Source: Methylocystis sp. H62 (lineage in GTDB: Bacteria > Pseudomonadota > Alphaproteobacteria > Rhizobiales > Beijerinckiaceae). Taken from it: 64,000 nt of DNA. A model generated the notes under the pieces. That model was given only the letters and a program-made list of their open reading frames with translations. It was not told the origin of the DNA and made no database searches. Made by a program: the position numbers and the translations under genes. Shown here piece after piece: positions 33,505 to 42,588 of the stretch (the stretch's first letter is position 1; the number at the start of each line of letters is the position of its first letter). Location of the stretch: assembly GCF_015709515.1 (NCBI RefSeq), contig NZ_JADNQZ010000044.1, positions 1-64,000 on the forward strand, written 5' to 3'.

Positions 33505-35940
33505 GTGGCAAAACTCGCAAAGCACATTCTGCGGTCTTTGACGTTCGGCGCGATCGAGGCGAAAGAGGCCTTGATTGCGAAGCATATTCCCTATCTCCGC
33601 CACGTAGGGGAAGAGATCGTCAAAACCAAAGACGGTCATTTCCTCATGGTCGTGAAAGTCGGCGGCTTCTGCTTCCAGACGGCCGATCAAGCCGACATCG
33701 ATATGCGGCTCTCGGCGCGCAACACGCTGCTACGGGCGATGAACGATAGCCGCTTCGCCATCTATTGCCACACGATCCGCCGAGAGGTCACGCCCGAAAT
33801 CGGCGGCGATTTCGACAACTGGTTCTGCCGGGAGCTGGATCGCCGCTACATGGCAGGACAGGCGAAAAAGCGCATGTTTGTGAATGATCTCTATGTGACG
33901 ATCATTCGGCGCGGATTCGTCGGCAAGGTCGGCATGGCGGAGAGGGCCGCGACTCTCTTTCGCAAGGGCCTCGGCGTTGACGAGAAGGAAATCGAACGGG
34001 AGGCGATCCGCGAGCTGAAAGACACGACGGCGAACTATTGCAAGGAGATGGCGAGCTATGCGCCGCGCGCCCTCGGCTGCGTGATGCGCAAAGGCGTCGT
34101 CTGTTCCGAAATCGCGGAGTTTCTGACGATGCTCATCAATGGCGGCGCGCCGCTGAGCCTTGCGCTGCCGCGCATGCCGCTCGACGCCTATCTCCCGACA
34201 AAACGCGTCACCTTCGGAAAAAAGGCGTTGGAACTGCGCGGCGCCTCATCGGCCGATACGCGGTTCGGGGCAATGCTCTCGGTTCGCGAATATCCCGCCT
34301 ATACGGGGGCCGGGATGCTCGACGGGCTGCTCCGCATTCCCCATGAGCTGATCGTGTCGCAGTCCTTCGCGCTCGAAGATCGGGCGCCGGTCATGACGCA
34401 TATTGCGAAGGTGGAGCGCCAGATCAAAGCCTCCGACGAAGCCGGAACCGAAGTCGAGGCGGCGATCACGATCGCGCGAAACGAGCTGGTCACAGGCGCG
34501 ACGGTGCTCGGCTACCATCATCTTACGGTCTGCGCGCTCGGCCGCACGATCCGCGAGATGGAATCCTGCGTGCAGGCGGCGACGCAGGAGCTGCAGAATT
34601 TCGGGACGATTATCGTTCGCGAAGACATGAACGCGGAGCCGTGCTTCTGGGCGCAGTTACCGGGCAATTTCGGCTATATCGCCCGCCGCTCCCTGATTTC
34701 GTCCCGCAATTTCGTCGGCTTCGCATCCCTGCATAACTTCGCGGTCGGTCAGAAGGACAAGAACCGTTGGGGACCGGCGATCTCCGTCCTGGAGACGACG
34801 AGTCAGACGCCATACTGGTTCAATTTCCATCGGCGGCAGGTTGGCAACTTTACCGTTGTCGGCCCGACCGGCTCGGGCAAAACCGTCGGGCTCGGCTTTC
34901 TGCTCGCGCAAGCGATGCGCGTGACGCCGCGCCCGCGCGTCGCCTTCTTCGACAAGGATCGCGGCGCCGATCCGCTGATCCGGGCGATGGGCGGCTCCTA
35001 TGAGGTTCTGGCGCCGGGCGTGCCAACCGGCTTCAACCCGCTGCAACTGGCGGGGTCTGCCGAAGACCGCGCCTTTCTCCACGACTTGCTGAGCTTCATG
35101 GTCCGGCCACGCGATGGCTCGGACCTGTCGGCGCAGCAAATCAGGATTATCGAATGCGCGGTCGACCAGATTTTCTCGATTCCCGCGCGCGAGCGCCGGT
35201 TTTCCGACGTTGCGCAATTGCTGCGCGGCGCCGAACGAATGGGGCAGGACGATCTCGCGTCGCGCTTCGACGTCTGGACCAATGCGCGCGGCTGGCTGTT
35301 TAATAATGACGTCGATCGCTGGTCGGCCACAAACGGCGTCTTCGGCTTCGACATGACGAAAGTGCTCGAAGACGACGATATTCGCACCGCAGCGCTCGGC
35401 TACATTTTCCACCGCATTGAAGCGATGATGGATGGCACACCCATGATGCTGTTCATCGATGAGGGATGGAAAATCCTGACCGACGACAAGTTTGCGTCCT
35501 TTCTCAACGACAAGCTGAAAACCATCCGTAAGCTCAACGGCATTGTCGGATTCGGAACGCAGTCGGCAAAAGACATTATCCAGTCGCCCATGGGGCACAC
35601 GCTGCTCGAACAGACGCCGACGAATATCTTCTTCCCGAACGCGAAGGCGGATTATGCGAGCTATGTCGAAGGCTTCAAGCTGTCGGAACGCGAATTCGTA
35701 TGGGTTCTCAACACCCACCCCGACTCCCGTCAGTTTTTGATCAAGCATGACCAGGACTCGGTCATCGCGCGTCTCGATCTTTCGGACATGCCCGATTTTG
35801 TGAAAGTGCTCTCGGGCAATGTCGAGACGGTCGCCGAATGCGAGGAATTGCGCGCGCGGGTCGGGAATGATCCGCGCATCTGGGTGCCCATCTTCTGCGA
35901 TTGGACCGAAGCCCGAAAGGAGGTCGCCGATGCGGCTTAG
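33505..35940 (+). CDS. virB4: VirB4 T4SS ATPase
   Basis: An 811-residue ATPase that powers pilus assembly and substrate transfer at the inner membrane. Walker A GPTGSGKTVGL (about 453) and Walker B MLFIDEGW (about 650) are intact, and length is typical (789 in Agrobacterium). It starts at GTG with GAGGTGG upstream, 9 nt after the virB3 stop. The last codons overlap the next gene by 11 nt. Confidence 0.93.
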   Translation: MAKLAKHILRSLTFGAIEAKEALIAKHIPYLRHVGEEIVKTKDGHFLMVVKVGGFCFQTADQADIDMRLSARNTLLRAMNDSRFAIYCHTIRREVTPEIGGDFDNWFCRELDRRYMAGQAKKRMFVNDLYVTIIRRGFVGKVGMAERAATLFRKGLGVDEKEIEREAIRELKDTTANYCKEMASYAPRALGCVMRKGVVCSEIAEFLTMLINGGAPLSLALPRMPLDAYLPTKRVTFGKKALELRGASSADTRFGAMLSVREYPAYTGAGMLDGLLRIPHELIVSQSFALEDRAPVMTHIAKVERQIKASDEAGTEVEAAITIARNELVTGATVLGYHHLTVCALGRTIREMESCVQAATQELQNFGTIIVREDMNAEPCFWAQLPGNFGYIARRSLISSRNFVGFASLHNFAVGQKDKNRWGPAISVLETTSQTPYWFNFHRRQVGNFTVVGPTGSGKTVGLGFLLAQAMRVTPRPRVAFFDKDRGADPLIRAMGGSYEVLAPGVPTGFNPLQLAGSAEDRAFLHDLLSFMVRPRDGSDLSAQQIRIIECAVDQIFSIPARERRFSDVAQLLRGAERMGQDDLASRFDVWTNARGWLFNNDVDRWSATNGVFGFDMTKVLEDDDIRTAALGYIFHRIEAMMDGTPMMLFIDEGWKILTDDKFASFLNDKLKTIRKLNGIVGFGTQSAKDIIQSPMGHTLLEQTPTNIFFPNAKADYASYVEGFKLSEREFVWVLNTHPDSRQFLIKHDQDSVIARLDLSDMPDFVKVLSGNVETVAECEELRARVGNDPRIWVPIFCDWTEARKEVADAA

Positions 35941-36598
35941 CCTTGGCGTCGCCGTGGCCGGCTTCTTGTGGGCCGCTACGGCGGGAGCGATCGAGCCTGT
36001 GATCGATCCGCCACGCGAGGGGACGGAAAAGAGCATCGCCGACTGCATAAAAAAGGCGCGGGTCTATAAGGACCAGACGCTCGAGCCGTCGCAAGCGATC
36101 ACCAAGAGCCATAAGACGCCGGGTTCGGCGGCCGGCTCCGTGCCGCCTGTGGGCAGCGCTGACGTGTCGGGTTCCCGGTCCGACGCGTCCGGCGGTTCGC
36201 TCTCCAATATGGATCTGAGCAATCTAACCCCGACGCAGCCGACAAGTGGGCCCGCCGCCTATACACCGCAGTCCCTCAATCTGAAGGCGTCGGCGCAAAC
36301 GGTTTCATCGCTGCAACAAATGGCGCCAGCGCTGGCCTCGAACACGTCGGATCAACGCTACGCGTCGCTGGCGATCGGCGCGCTGCCGCTCGCGCAGGGC
36401 GCATGGGACCAAAACAGTCAAGCGAGATCGAATATTGGCGCGCTTTGGAACCAGCTGATTATGGCCGGGCTTCTGACCACGCAACTCGTGAATCAGCGCA
36501 ACGTCAATGTCACAGGCGGCAGCAGTTACGCCGCCAATATTTTTAGCTTCGACCCCGCACGGGCGACATTCGTCGACCCGCGTGTGTCGCCTCAATAG
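35930..36598 (+). CDS. Exported T4SS-operon protein related to the VirB5-like neighbour
   Basis: 222 residues with a signal peptide (LSLGVAVAGFLWAATAGA). It has a low-complexity Ser/Gly/Pro middle and a helical part (GALWNQLIMAGLLTTQLVNQ). The C-terminus FSFDPARATFVDP resembles that of the following VirB5-like protein (MSFDASKATLVGQ), so the two may be diverged paralogues of a minor pilin. AAGGAGG lies 7 nt before the ATG. It occupies the slot between virB4 and virB5, where accessory genes are common. Confidence 0.7.
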   Translation: MRLSLGVAVAGFLWAATAGAIEPVIDPPREGTEKSIADCIKKARVYKDQTLEPSQAITKSHKTPGSAAGSVPPVGSADVSGSRSDASGGSLSNMDLSNLTPTQPTSGPAAYTPQSLNLKASAQTVSSLQQMAPALASNTSDQRYASLAIGALPLAQGAWDQNSQARSNIGALWNQLIMAGLLTTQLVNQRNVNVTGGSSYAANIFSFDPARATFVDPRVSPQ

Positions 36599-36610
36599 GG
36601 GAGTGCGATC

Positions 36611-37327
36611 ATGAAGACTCTGCTTTTCATTTGCCTCGCATTACTCGCCGGCGCCGGCACCGCCCATGCGCAAATGGCGGTGCATGACAATCCAACATTT
36701 ATGCAAGCGCAGCAAACAGCGTCGCATACGGCGCAGATCATGAACTCGAATGAGAACATATTGAACACGGTGAACCAGACACTCGCCGCCGTCACCGGAA
36801 GCCGCTCAACCGGGTCGCTGTCCTCGATGGGCCTTGGCGGCGGCTTTCAAATGTCGAGCGTGCCGGAGCTGGGTTCGCTTCTTGGCGGCGGCGGCCTGTC
36901 GATGAACGGCCTCGGCTCCTATGGCGCGCTGGCGTCGGATATCATCAACGGGCTCAATCTTGTCAAAACGCTCACCGGCGGCTCGTCCGCCGGGGCGCCG
37001 ACCGACCAAGCCTATTCGGGCGCGGTCAATACATCCGCGGCGGTTACGGCGGCGGTGGCGGGCGGACAGGCGGCCTCCACCGCGCGCTCCTCGGCCTTCC
37101 AGGGCGCGCAAGGCCAAATCGGCTCGTCCGCCGACATCAAGGCCTCGGTCGATCAAAACTCGCAGATACAGACGCAGACGGGGCTGACGATCAATGAGCT
37201 GATCGGCTCCGTGAATCTCACCAACGCGTCGCTCAATGCGCAGCAACAGCAGGATCTGGCGGCGCAGTCGAAACTCTCGAACATGATGTCGTTCGATGCG
37301 TCAAAGGCGACGCTGGTCGGGCAGTGA
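36611..37327 (+). CDS. virB5: VirB5-like minor pilin/adhesin
   Basis: 238 residues, signal peptide (LFICLALLAGAGTAHA), then a mostly helical mature protein rich in Ser, Gly, Gln and Ala (NSNENILNTVNQTLAAVTG; NAQQQQDLAAQSKLSN). Length, export signal and place between virB4 and virB6 fit VirB5, which caps the pilus; sequence motifs of this family are weak. It is preceded by a related gene of similar size. Confidence 0.7.
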   Translation: MKTLLFICLALLAGAGTAHAQMAVHDNPTFMQAQQTASHTAQIMNSNENILNTVNQTLAAVTGSRSTGSLSSMGLGGGFQMSSVPELGSLLGGGGLSMNGLGSYGALASDIINGLNLVKTLTGGSSAGAPTDQAYSGAVNTSAAVTAAVAGGQAASTARSSAFQGAQGQIGSSADIKASVDQNSQIQTQTGLTINELIGSVNLTNASLNAQQQQDLAAQSKLSNMMSFDASKATLVGQ

Positions 37328-37341
37328 GAAAGGGCAGGCGA

Positions 37342-37515
37342 ATGCGGCGATGGTGGATAAGATCGGCGCTTGTCGCCGCCCTGGCGGTCGGGACGGTTGC
37401 ACTTTCGTCCTGCGCGCACAGGGATTTGATTGCGCCCTGCACACGCGATAGCAGGATGACGTTCGGCGCCGCCTATGCCGACGATTGCGGGCCGATGCGC
37501 CCTGTCAATCGCTGA
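37342..37515 (+). CDS. Small lipoprotein in the VirB7 position
   Basis: 57 residues with a lipoprotein signal (VAALAVGTVALSSC; lipid-anchored Cys near 23) and three more cysteines. The size and place between virB5 and virB6 match the VirB7 lipoprotein or an entry-exclusion (EexN-like) protein. The N-terminus at 37342 follows AAAGGGCAGGCGA; a GTG at 37324 overlapping the virB5 stop is the alternative. Which of the two roles applies cannot be decided. Confidence 0.65.
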   Translation: MRRWWIRSALVAALAVGTVALSSCAHRDLIAPCTRDSRMTFGAAYADDCGPMRPVNR

Positions 37516-37527
37516 GGCCACGCCACC

Positions 37528-38622
37528 ATGGATATGGTGACGCAGCTCTTTCAGAGGGTCGACACGATCGCGGTTAGCGCCATTGAAGTGATCTACGATT
37601 CGATCGCGACCGAGCTGCTTCCCGTCTTCACCGTCGCTTTGACGGCTTACATCGCATATTGGGGCTATGAAATGGTCTACGGCCGCGCGCCGCTGACAGC
37701 GGGCGCGTTTCTGTGGCGAATCTTTCGGATCGGCCTGATTTACGCCGTTGGCTTTTACTGGAGCGACTTTTCGCAGATCGTCGTCGAGGTGTTTACGAAG
37801 ACGGCGAACGGAATCGCGACGGCCATTTGCACGGGAACGGGAGGCACGTCGTGCGGCGCGCCGGAAACGACCGTCGCGGCCCAGCTCTCGAATTTGTTTT
37901 CGACCGCGATGCAAGCGGCAAAGGTGATCGCCGCTTCCGGCGGATGGGGAGCCGCAATCGGACTTTCGCTAATGGCGATTGTCCTGGTTCTGCTCACAGT
38001 GATTTTCGTGGCGCTCGCGATCACCTACGTTTTGGTCGGCAAGATTGCGCTCTTCATTCTGCTCGGGCTCGCGCCGCTCTTTATCGCAATGGCGCTATTC
38101 GAGTTCTCGTCGGCTCTCTTTTCCGGGTGGCTGCGGACCTGCGCCCAATACGCAATCGTTCCCGCGATTGTCTATGGCGTTCTCGGCTTTCTGCTCACGC
38201 TGATGACGGCGACGGTCAACAATCTCAGCGGGATCACAGACGTGAGTTCAGGTCTGACGGTCATCGCGCCGTTTCTGATTTTGTGCCTTGTGGGATCGTT
38301 CATCTTGCCGCTCTCCCTGTCGATCGCCGCGTCGATCGCCGGCGGACATGCGTTGCACAACGCCTTGCCCGGGACCGCTATGCGCGGCGTGAGAGATTAT
38401 GCGTATTGGCGTATCGCGCGAGGCTGGCAAAATGGCGGCGGCGCGCGGTCGGAGCCGGCCGCGCTCCCGCCCCCACATGCAACCATAACCCAAGGGGCGG
38501 CGACGATTTCGCCCGGGGCTGGCAGTCGCGACTTTTCCGCCGATCCACGCGCCGAGCAAGTGGCGGGCGCGCTGATCGAAGCCCGCGTCGCGCAAGCGCG
38601 CGCCCGAAATCGTGAAGGCTGA
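37528..38622 (+). CDS. virB6: VirB6/TrbL-type T4SS membrane protein
   Basis: 364 residues with an N-terminal periplasmic segment, at least five strong membrane helices between about 30 and 290, and a Pro-rich cytoplasmic tail. The central loop (CTGTGGTSCGAPET) and the helix pair around LFILLGLAPLFIAMALFE are typical. VirB6 forms the inner-membrane part of the channel. Confidence 0.88.
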   Translation: MDMVTQLFQRVDTIAVSAIEVIYDSIATELLPVFTVALTAYIAYWGYEMVYGRAPLTAGAFLWRIFRIGLIYAVGFYWSDFSQIVVEVFTKTANGIATAICTGTGGTSCGAPETTVAAQLSNLFSTAMQAAKVIAASGGWGAAIGLSLMAIVLVLLTVIFVALAITYVLVGKIALFILLGLAPLFIAMALFEFSSALFSGWLRTCAQYAIVPAIVYGVLGFLLTLMTATVNNLSGITDVSSGLTVIAPFLILCLVGSFILPLSLSIAASIAGGHALHNALPGTAMRGVRDYAYWRIARGWQNGGGARSEPAALPPPHATITQGAATISPGAGSRDFSADPRAEQVAGALIEARVAQARARNREG

Positions 38623-38627
38623 GGCAG

Positions 38628-39419
38628 ATGCAAATCAAGGCGGGAAACGGGGTCGACCAGCCCCTCGTGAACGAGTCCTACTTTCACGACGGCGCGCGCT
38701 GGGAGCGGGATATTTACCGGCGTCTCGAGATTTCAAGAAATGTCTGGCGCGTCGTCGCGGTCGCGGCGCTCGTTTGTCTTGCGATCGGGCTGCTGACCCT
38801 GCTGTCGCTGGTTCCACTCAAATCAACCGAAGTCGTGACGTTGCTCGTCGACAAGGCGACGGGTTTTGTCGAGGTCGCCAAACCTTTGGAAGAAGGCGGG
38901 CCGATTTCGCAGCGCGAAGCGGTCACGCAAGCCAATATCGTTCGCTACATTCGCGCCCGCGAAACCTATGATCCGCCCGCCCTACGGGACAATTTCGAGC
39001 TGGCGTCGCTGCTCTCAGCCGGACAAGCCAGCAAGGATCTGCAGGAAGCCTTCTCGCCGAACAATCTTCATAACCCGGTCAAGCTCTACGGGATCAACGG
39101 CCGCATCCGCGTCATCGTTCATAGCGTGAATTTCCTGTCGCAAGGGTGGATGGAGAACCCCAAATCGCCAGCGACAGCGGCCGTGCGCTTTACCTCCGTT
39201 CGCACAAGCGATCGCGAGCGGATGGAAGAGCACTGGGCCGCGAATGTGCGCTTTCGCTACACGGCGGAGCCGATGAAGAACGAATGGCGGTGGGACAATC
39301 CGCTCGGCTTTCAGGTTATCGAATATCGGAAGGACCAGGAGACTGTCGCGCCAATCGTCGGCGCGGCCCCGGTCGAAGCGCCGACCGTTGCGCCACCGAC
39401 GGGAGCCCCCGCGCCATGA
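38628..39419 (+). CDS. virB8: VirB8-type T4SS assembly factor
   Basis: 263 residues: a short cytoplasmic N-terminus, one membrane helix (about 40-62, VAVAALVCLAIGLLTLLSLVPL) and the periplasmic NTF2-like domain with YDPPALRDNFELASLLS and RFTSVRTSDRERMEEHWAA. A Pro/Ala tail (APVEAPTVAPPTGAPAP) ends it. It overlaps virB9 (ATGA). Confidence 0.92.
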   Translation: MQIKAGNGVDQPLVNESYFHDGARWERDIYRRLEISRNVWRVVAVAALVCLAIGLLTLLSLVPLKSTEVVTLLVDKATGFVEVAKPLEEGGPISQREAVTQANIVRYIRARETYDPPALRDNFELASLLSAGQASKDLQEAFSPNNLHNPVKLYGINGRIRVIVHSVNFLSQGWMENPKSPATAAVRFTSVRTSDRERMEEHWAANVRFRYTAEPMKNEWRWDNPLGFQVIEYRKDQETVAPIVGAAPVEAPTVAPPTGAPAP

Positions 39420-40264
39420 GAGCGATCTCCCTTCTTCTGGTGTTGACTATGTTCGCCGCCGCTCCCGCGCTGGCCGAACAGGCGCCGCGCGCAGTCATCC
39501 AGGACTCCCGTATCCGAACCGTGCCGTTTCAGCGTGACAATGTTGTCGTGGTGCATGGCGCGCTCGGCGTCTCGACGATGGTCGCGTTTGGTGACGATGA
39601 ACGCATCGAAACCGTCGCGATCGGCGATTCCGTCGGATGGCAGGCTGTGCCGGACCAGTCGAAGCGCTTTCTCTTCATCAAGCCGCTCGAAACCCATGCC
39701 GTCACCAATATGAACGTCGTGACGCGAAAGCGCATCTACAATTTTCTCCTGCGGGCCGTCGATAATCGGGCGTCGGTGGTGTTCAAGGTCCGCTTTACCT
39801 ATCCCGATGTCGAAGAGGATCAGCGTCTCTTGGCGCTCGCGAAAGCGAAGGCCGCGATGCCCAATTATCGCGCGCTCATGTCGCGGCCCGGCACGAATTT
39901 CGATTACACCTACAAAGGCCAGATCACGGCAAAGCCCGATTTCGTCTTTGACGACGGGATCAAGACCTATTTCCGGTTCGGCGGAGAGGTCCCGGCGATC
40001 TTCCTCGTGAAGCCCGATCGCAGCGAAACGCTCGTCAATTACCGCCGCGAAGGCGAGATTATCGTGGTCGACAAGGTCGCCGGGCAATTCACCATGCGAA
40101 AGGGTGACGAGATGGCCTGCGTGTTCAATCTGCGCGCCGAGTCCATGCCCGCGCCGATCACGTGGGAAACCGATGTGCAGCCGCAATATCAAGCCGAACA
40201 CGCGACGCAACCGTTCTGGACGCAGATTTTAGCGCCGGGGCAGGCCGCGTCATCAGCGCAATAG
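39416..40264 (+). CDS. virB9: VirB9-type outer membrane core protein
   Basis: 282 residues with a signal peptide (ISLLLVLTMFAAAPALA). The N-terminal domain shows GDDERIETVAIGDSVGW and NMNVVTRKRIYNF; the C-terminal domain shows DDGIKTYFRF and PAIFLVKPD, both family hallmarks. It forms the outer-membrane core with VirB7 and VirB10. Confidence 0.93.
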   Translation: MRAISLLLVLTMFAAAPALAEQAPRAVIQDSRIRTVPFQRDNVVVVHGALGVSTMVAFGDDERIETVAIGDSVGWQAVPDQSKRFLFIKPLETHAVTNMNVVTRKRIYNFLLRAVDNRASVVFKVRFTYPDVEEDQRLLALAKAKAAMPNYRALMSRPGTNFDYTYKGQITAKPDFVFDDGIKTYFRFGGEVPAIFLVKPDRSETLVNYRREGEIIVVDKVAGQFTMRKGDEMACVFNLRAESMPAPITWETDVQPQYQAEHATQPFWTQILAPGQAASSAQ

Positions 40265-40280
40265 ACGGAGGGAAACCGAC

Positions 40281-41624
40281 ATGGCTGCGGATTTCGATGA
40301 GGAGGGACGCCTCGCAGGCGAAACCATCACGCGCCAGTCGTCCAATCCGGGGATGGCCCTGGGTGCGCTTTTCTTCGCCCTCGCCGTGCTTGTCCTCGGC
40401 CTGTTCTGGTATGCGTCCGCGCGCAAGCAGAACCGGCCGCAAAACGTCGCCGAAGAAACATTCGCGACGGCGAGGTTGCAGCCGGGGCTCGGCATCAACG
40501 CGACGCCGGCGCCCGCGCCGCCTCAAAACAAATTCGTGATCCCGCCGCCGGTCGTTGTGAATGATCCACCGCCCGCGCCGAAGGCGGAACCTTTCGACGA
40601 TAGCGAAGCGAAGCGCCTCGCCGAACTGGAGCGGCTGCGCAAGGAGGCGGAAGCGAGAATACAGGCGCGTCTGCGCTCCCCGATGCTGATCGTCAGCGAC
40701 AAGGAAGGCCTCACGAATGGCGATCCGTCAAGAGTGACGGCCGAAGACAAGGAGGAAGATCCGCATCGGCGGTTCCTCGCCAATTCTGAGCGGCAGGTGA
40801 CGAAGGCTTACGCGGAAGAAATCAGGCGGACTGATGCCCTTGTCCCGCAAGGCTACATGATCCGGGCGACGCTGGAGACGGCGATCCAGTCTGATCTGAC
40901 GGGCATGGTGCGGGCAATTACAACGGAAGATGTCTATTCCTTTGATGGCCGCCGCGTTCTGATCCCGAAAGGAACGATGCTCACCGGCGAATATAAATCG
41001 GGTCTCGCCTATGGGCAGACCCGGGTTTTCGTCGTGTGGACGCGCCTGCTTCGCGCCGATGGCGTGTCGCTGATGCTGCAATCGCCGGGAACGGATGCGC
41101 TTGGTCGTTCGGGGCTAACCGGCGAGGTCGACACCCATTTCCTGCAACGCTTCGGCAGCGCCACATTGCTGACGCTGGCCGGCGGGGCCGCGCAATTCGC
41201 GTCGGCGCTGGGACAAAATTTCAATCAGAATCAAGGCCAGCAATTCGTACTCGATCCCGCATCGGGAACGCTGATCCCGCTCAATGCAGTGTCGCAGGGA
41301 CAAATTCTACTGAATGCGCGTCAGATCGGTGCGCAAACGGTCGCACAAAGCATCACGCGCATGGCGCAGGAAGCCTTGCGCAACGACATCAAGGTTCCGC
41401 CGACGATCCATATCGACCAGGGAACGCCCGTGATCGTGTTTGTCAAACGCGATCTCGATTTCTCCGATCTCTACCCCGATCCTGTGAAAGAGGCGTTGTA
41501 TGAACTTCGTCACCCCAAGAAAGCCGCAGGCGCCCGAGGTTGCGACGCGCCCGCTCTGGGAGACGCTGCCGGTCTACTTCCGCGAGGCTGCGCGTCCGAT
41601 TCAGCGCTGGTTAGAAGATATTGA
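40281..41624 (+). CDS. virB10: VirB10-type core channel protein with unusual C-terminal extension
   Basis: 447 residues: cytoplasmic N-terminus, one membrane helix (about 31-48), a Pro-rich periplasmic linker and the TrbI/VirB10 domain (VPQGYMIRATLETAIQSDLTG, GTPVIVFVKRDLDFSDLYPDPVKEALYELRHP). The family usually ends near that last motif; here 37 more codons overlap the start of virB11 by 125 nt. The tail (GCDAPALGDAAGLLPRG) looks like out-of-frame virB11 sequence, so the true stop may have been lost. Confidence 0.88.
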   Translation: MAADFDEEGRLAGETITRQSSNPGMALGALFFALAVLVLGLFWYASARKQNRPQNVAEETFATARLQPGLGINATPAPAPPQNKFVIPPPVVVNDPPPAPKAEPFDDSEAKRLAELERLRKEAEARIQARLRSPMLIVSDKEGLTNGDPSRVTAEDKEEDPHRRFLANSERQVTKAYAEEIRRTDALVPQGYMIRATLETAIQSDLTGMVRAITTEDVYSFDGRRVLIPKGTMLTGEYKSGLAYGQTRVFVVWTRLLRADGVSLMLQSPGTDALGRSGLTGEVDTHFLQRFGSATLLTLAGGAAQFASALGQNFNQNQGQQFVLDPASGTLIPLNAVSQGQILLNARQIGAQTVAQSITRMAQEALRNDIKVPPTIHIDQGTPVIVFVKRDLDFSDLYPDPVKEALYELRHPKKAAGARGCDAPALGDAAGLLPRGCASDSALVRRY

Positions 41625-42573
41625 CGTCATCGAAATCTGCGCCAACAGGCCGGGCGAAGTCTGGGTGGAAGCGCTCGGCAAGCCGCATATGGAGCGCTTC
41701 GACGTTCCCGAGCTGACCGAGGAAGCGATCACGCGGCTGGCAACGCATGTCGCCGCCTCGACGCAACAGTCGGTCAATTCGTCGACGCCGCTGCTCTCGG
41801 CCGCGATGCCGCATGGCGAGCGATTTCAGGGGGTGCTCGCGCCGGCGACGCCGCATGGCGGCTCATTCTCGATCCGCAAGCAAGTCATCGCCAATCTGAC
41901 GCTCGCCGACTATCGGGCGCGCGGCGCGCTCAATGGCGTCAAAGTCCGCGGCCCCAGGACGTTTGAGGCCGACGAATACCCGGAAATCGAGCGGGAGCTC
42001 GCCACTCTCCTCAAGGATCATTCGCCGGATGGCATTCGGCGCGCGATCGAATTCGCCGTCGTCAATCATGTGACGATGATTATTTCCGGGGGAACGTCCT
42101 CGGGTAAAACGACGTTCCTCAATGCGCTGCTCAAACATGTGCCGGAGACGGAGCGCGTCGTATCGATCGAAGACACGCGCGAACTGAAACCGCCGCAGCC
42201 GAACTGGCTGCCGCTCGTCGCCTCGAAAGGCGGGCAGGGCCTTGCCGATGTGACAGTCCAGGAGCTGCTCGAAGCGAGCCTTCGTCTTCGGCCCGATCGG
42301 CTGTTTCTCGGCGAGATTCGCGGCGCGGAAGCCGCGACCTTCTTGCAGGCAGTCAATACCGGTCATCCCGGCTCGCTGACGACGCTGCACGCCGACAGCG
42401 CCTACGGCGCGTTTCAGCGGCTCGCGCTGATGACGCTGCAATCCAATCTGAAACTGACCAAGGCGGAAATCATCGAATATGTGCGTTCGGTGGTGCCGAT
42501 GGTCATCCAGCTGCGACGCCGCCCGACGCGCGGCGTCGCGGAAATCTATTTTCGCGGCTATGGCGGCGAGTAA
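41500..42573 (+). CDS. virB11: VirB11 T4SS ATPase
   Basis: A 357-residue hexameric ATPase of the T4SS. Walker A is GGTSSGKTTFLNALL (about 192), Asp box SIEDTREL, Walker B RLFLGEIRGAE and His box HPGSLTTLHADS. The ATG at 41500 has GAGG about 9 nt upstream and gives a family-length N-terminus, which is why I keep the overlap with virB10. Confidence 0.93.
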   Translation: MNFVTPRKPQAPEVATRPLWETLPVYFREAARPIQRWLEDIDVIEICANRPGEVWVEALGKPHMERFDVPELTEEAITRLATHVAASTQQSVNSSTPLLSAAMPHGERFQGVLAPATPHGGSFSIRKQVIANLTLADYRARGALNGVKVRGPRTFEADEYPEIERELATLLKDHSPDGIRRAIEFAVVNHVTMIISGGTSSGKTTFLNALLKHVPETERVVSIEDTRELKPPQPNWLPLVASKGGQGLADVTVQELLEASLRLRPDRLFLGEIRGAEAATFLQAVNTGHPGSLTTLHADSAYGAFQRLALMTLQSNLKLTKAEIIEYVRSVVPMVIQLRRRPTRGVAEIYFRGYGGE

Positions 42574-42588
42574 CGGAAAGGGCGAGTC

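Noticed and set aside
34657-36048. Minus-strand open frame of about 463 codons
   Set aside because: Antisense to virB4, which has both Walker motifs and a correct length.
37713-38615. Alternative plus-strand frame of about 300 codons inside virB6
   Set aside because: Same strand but Arg-rich and without membrane helices; the virB6 frame shows the expected helices.
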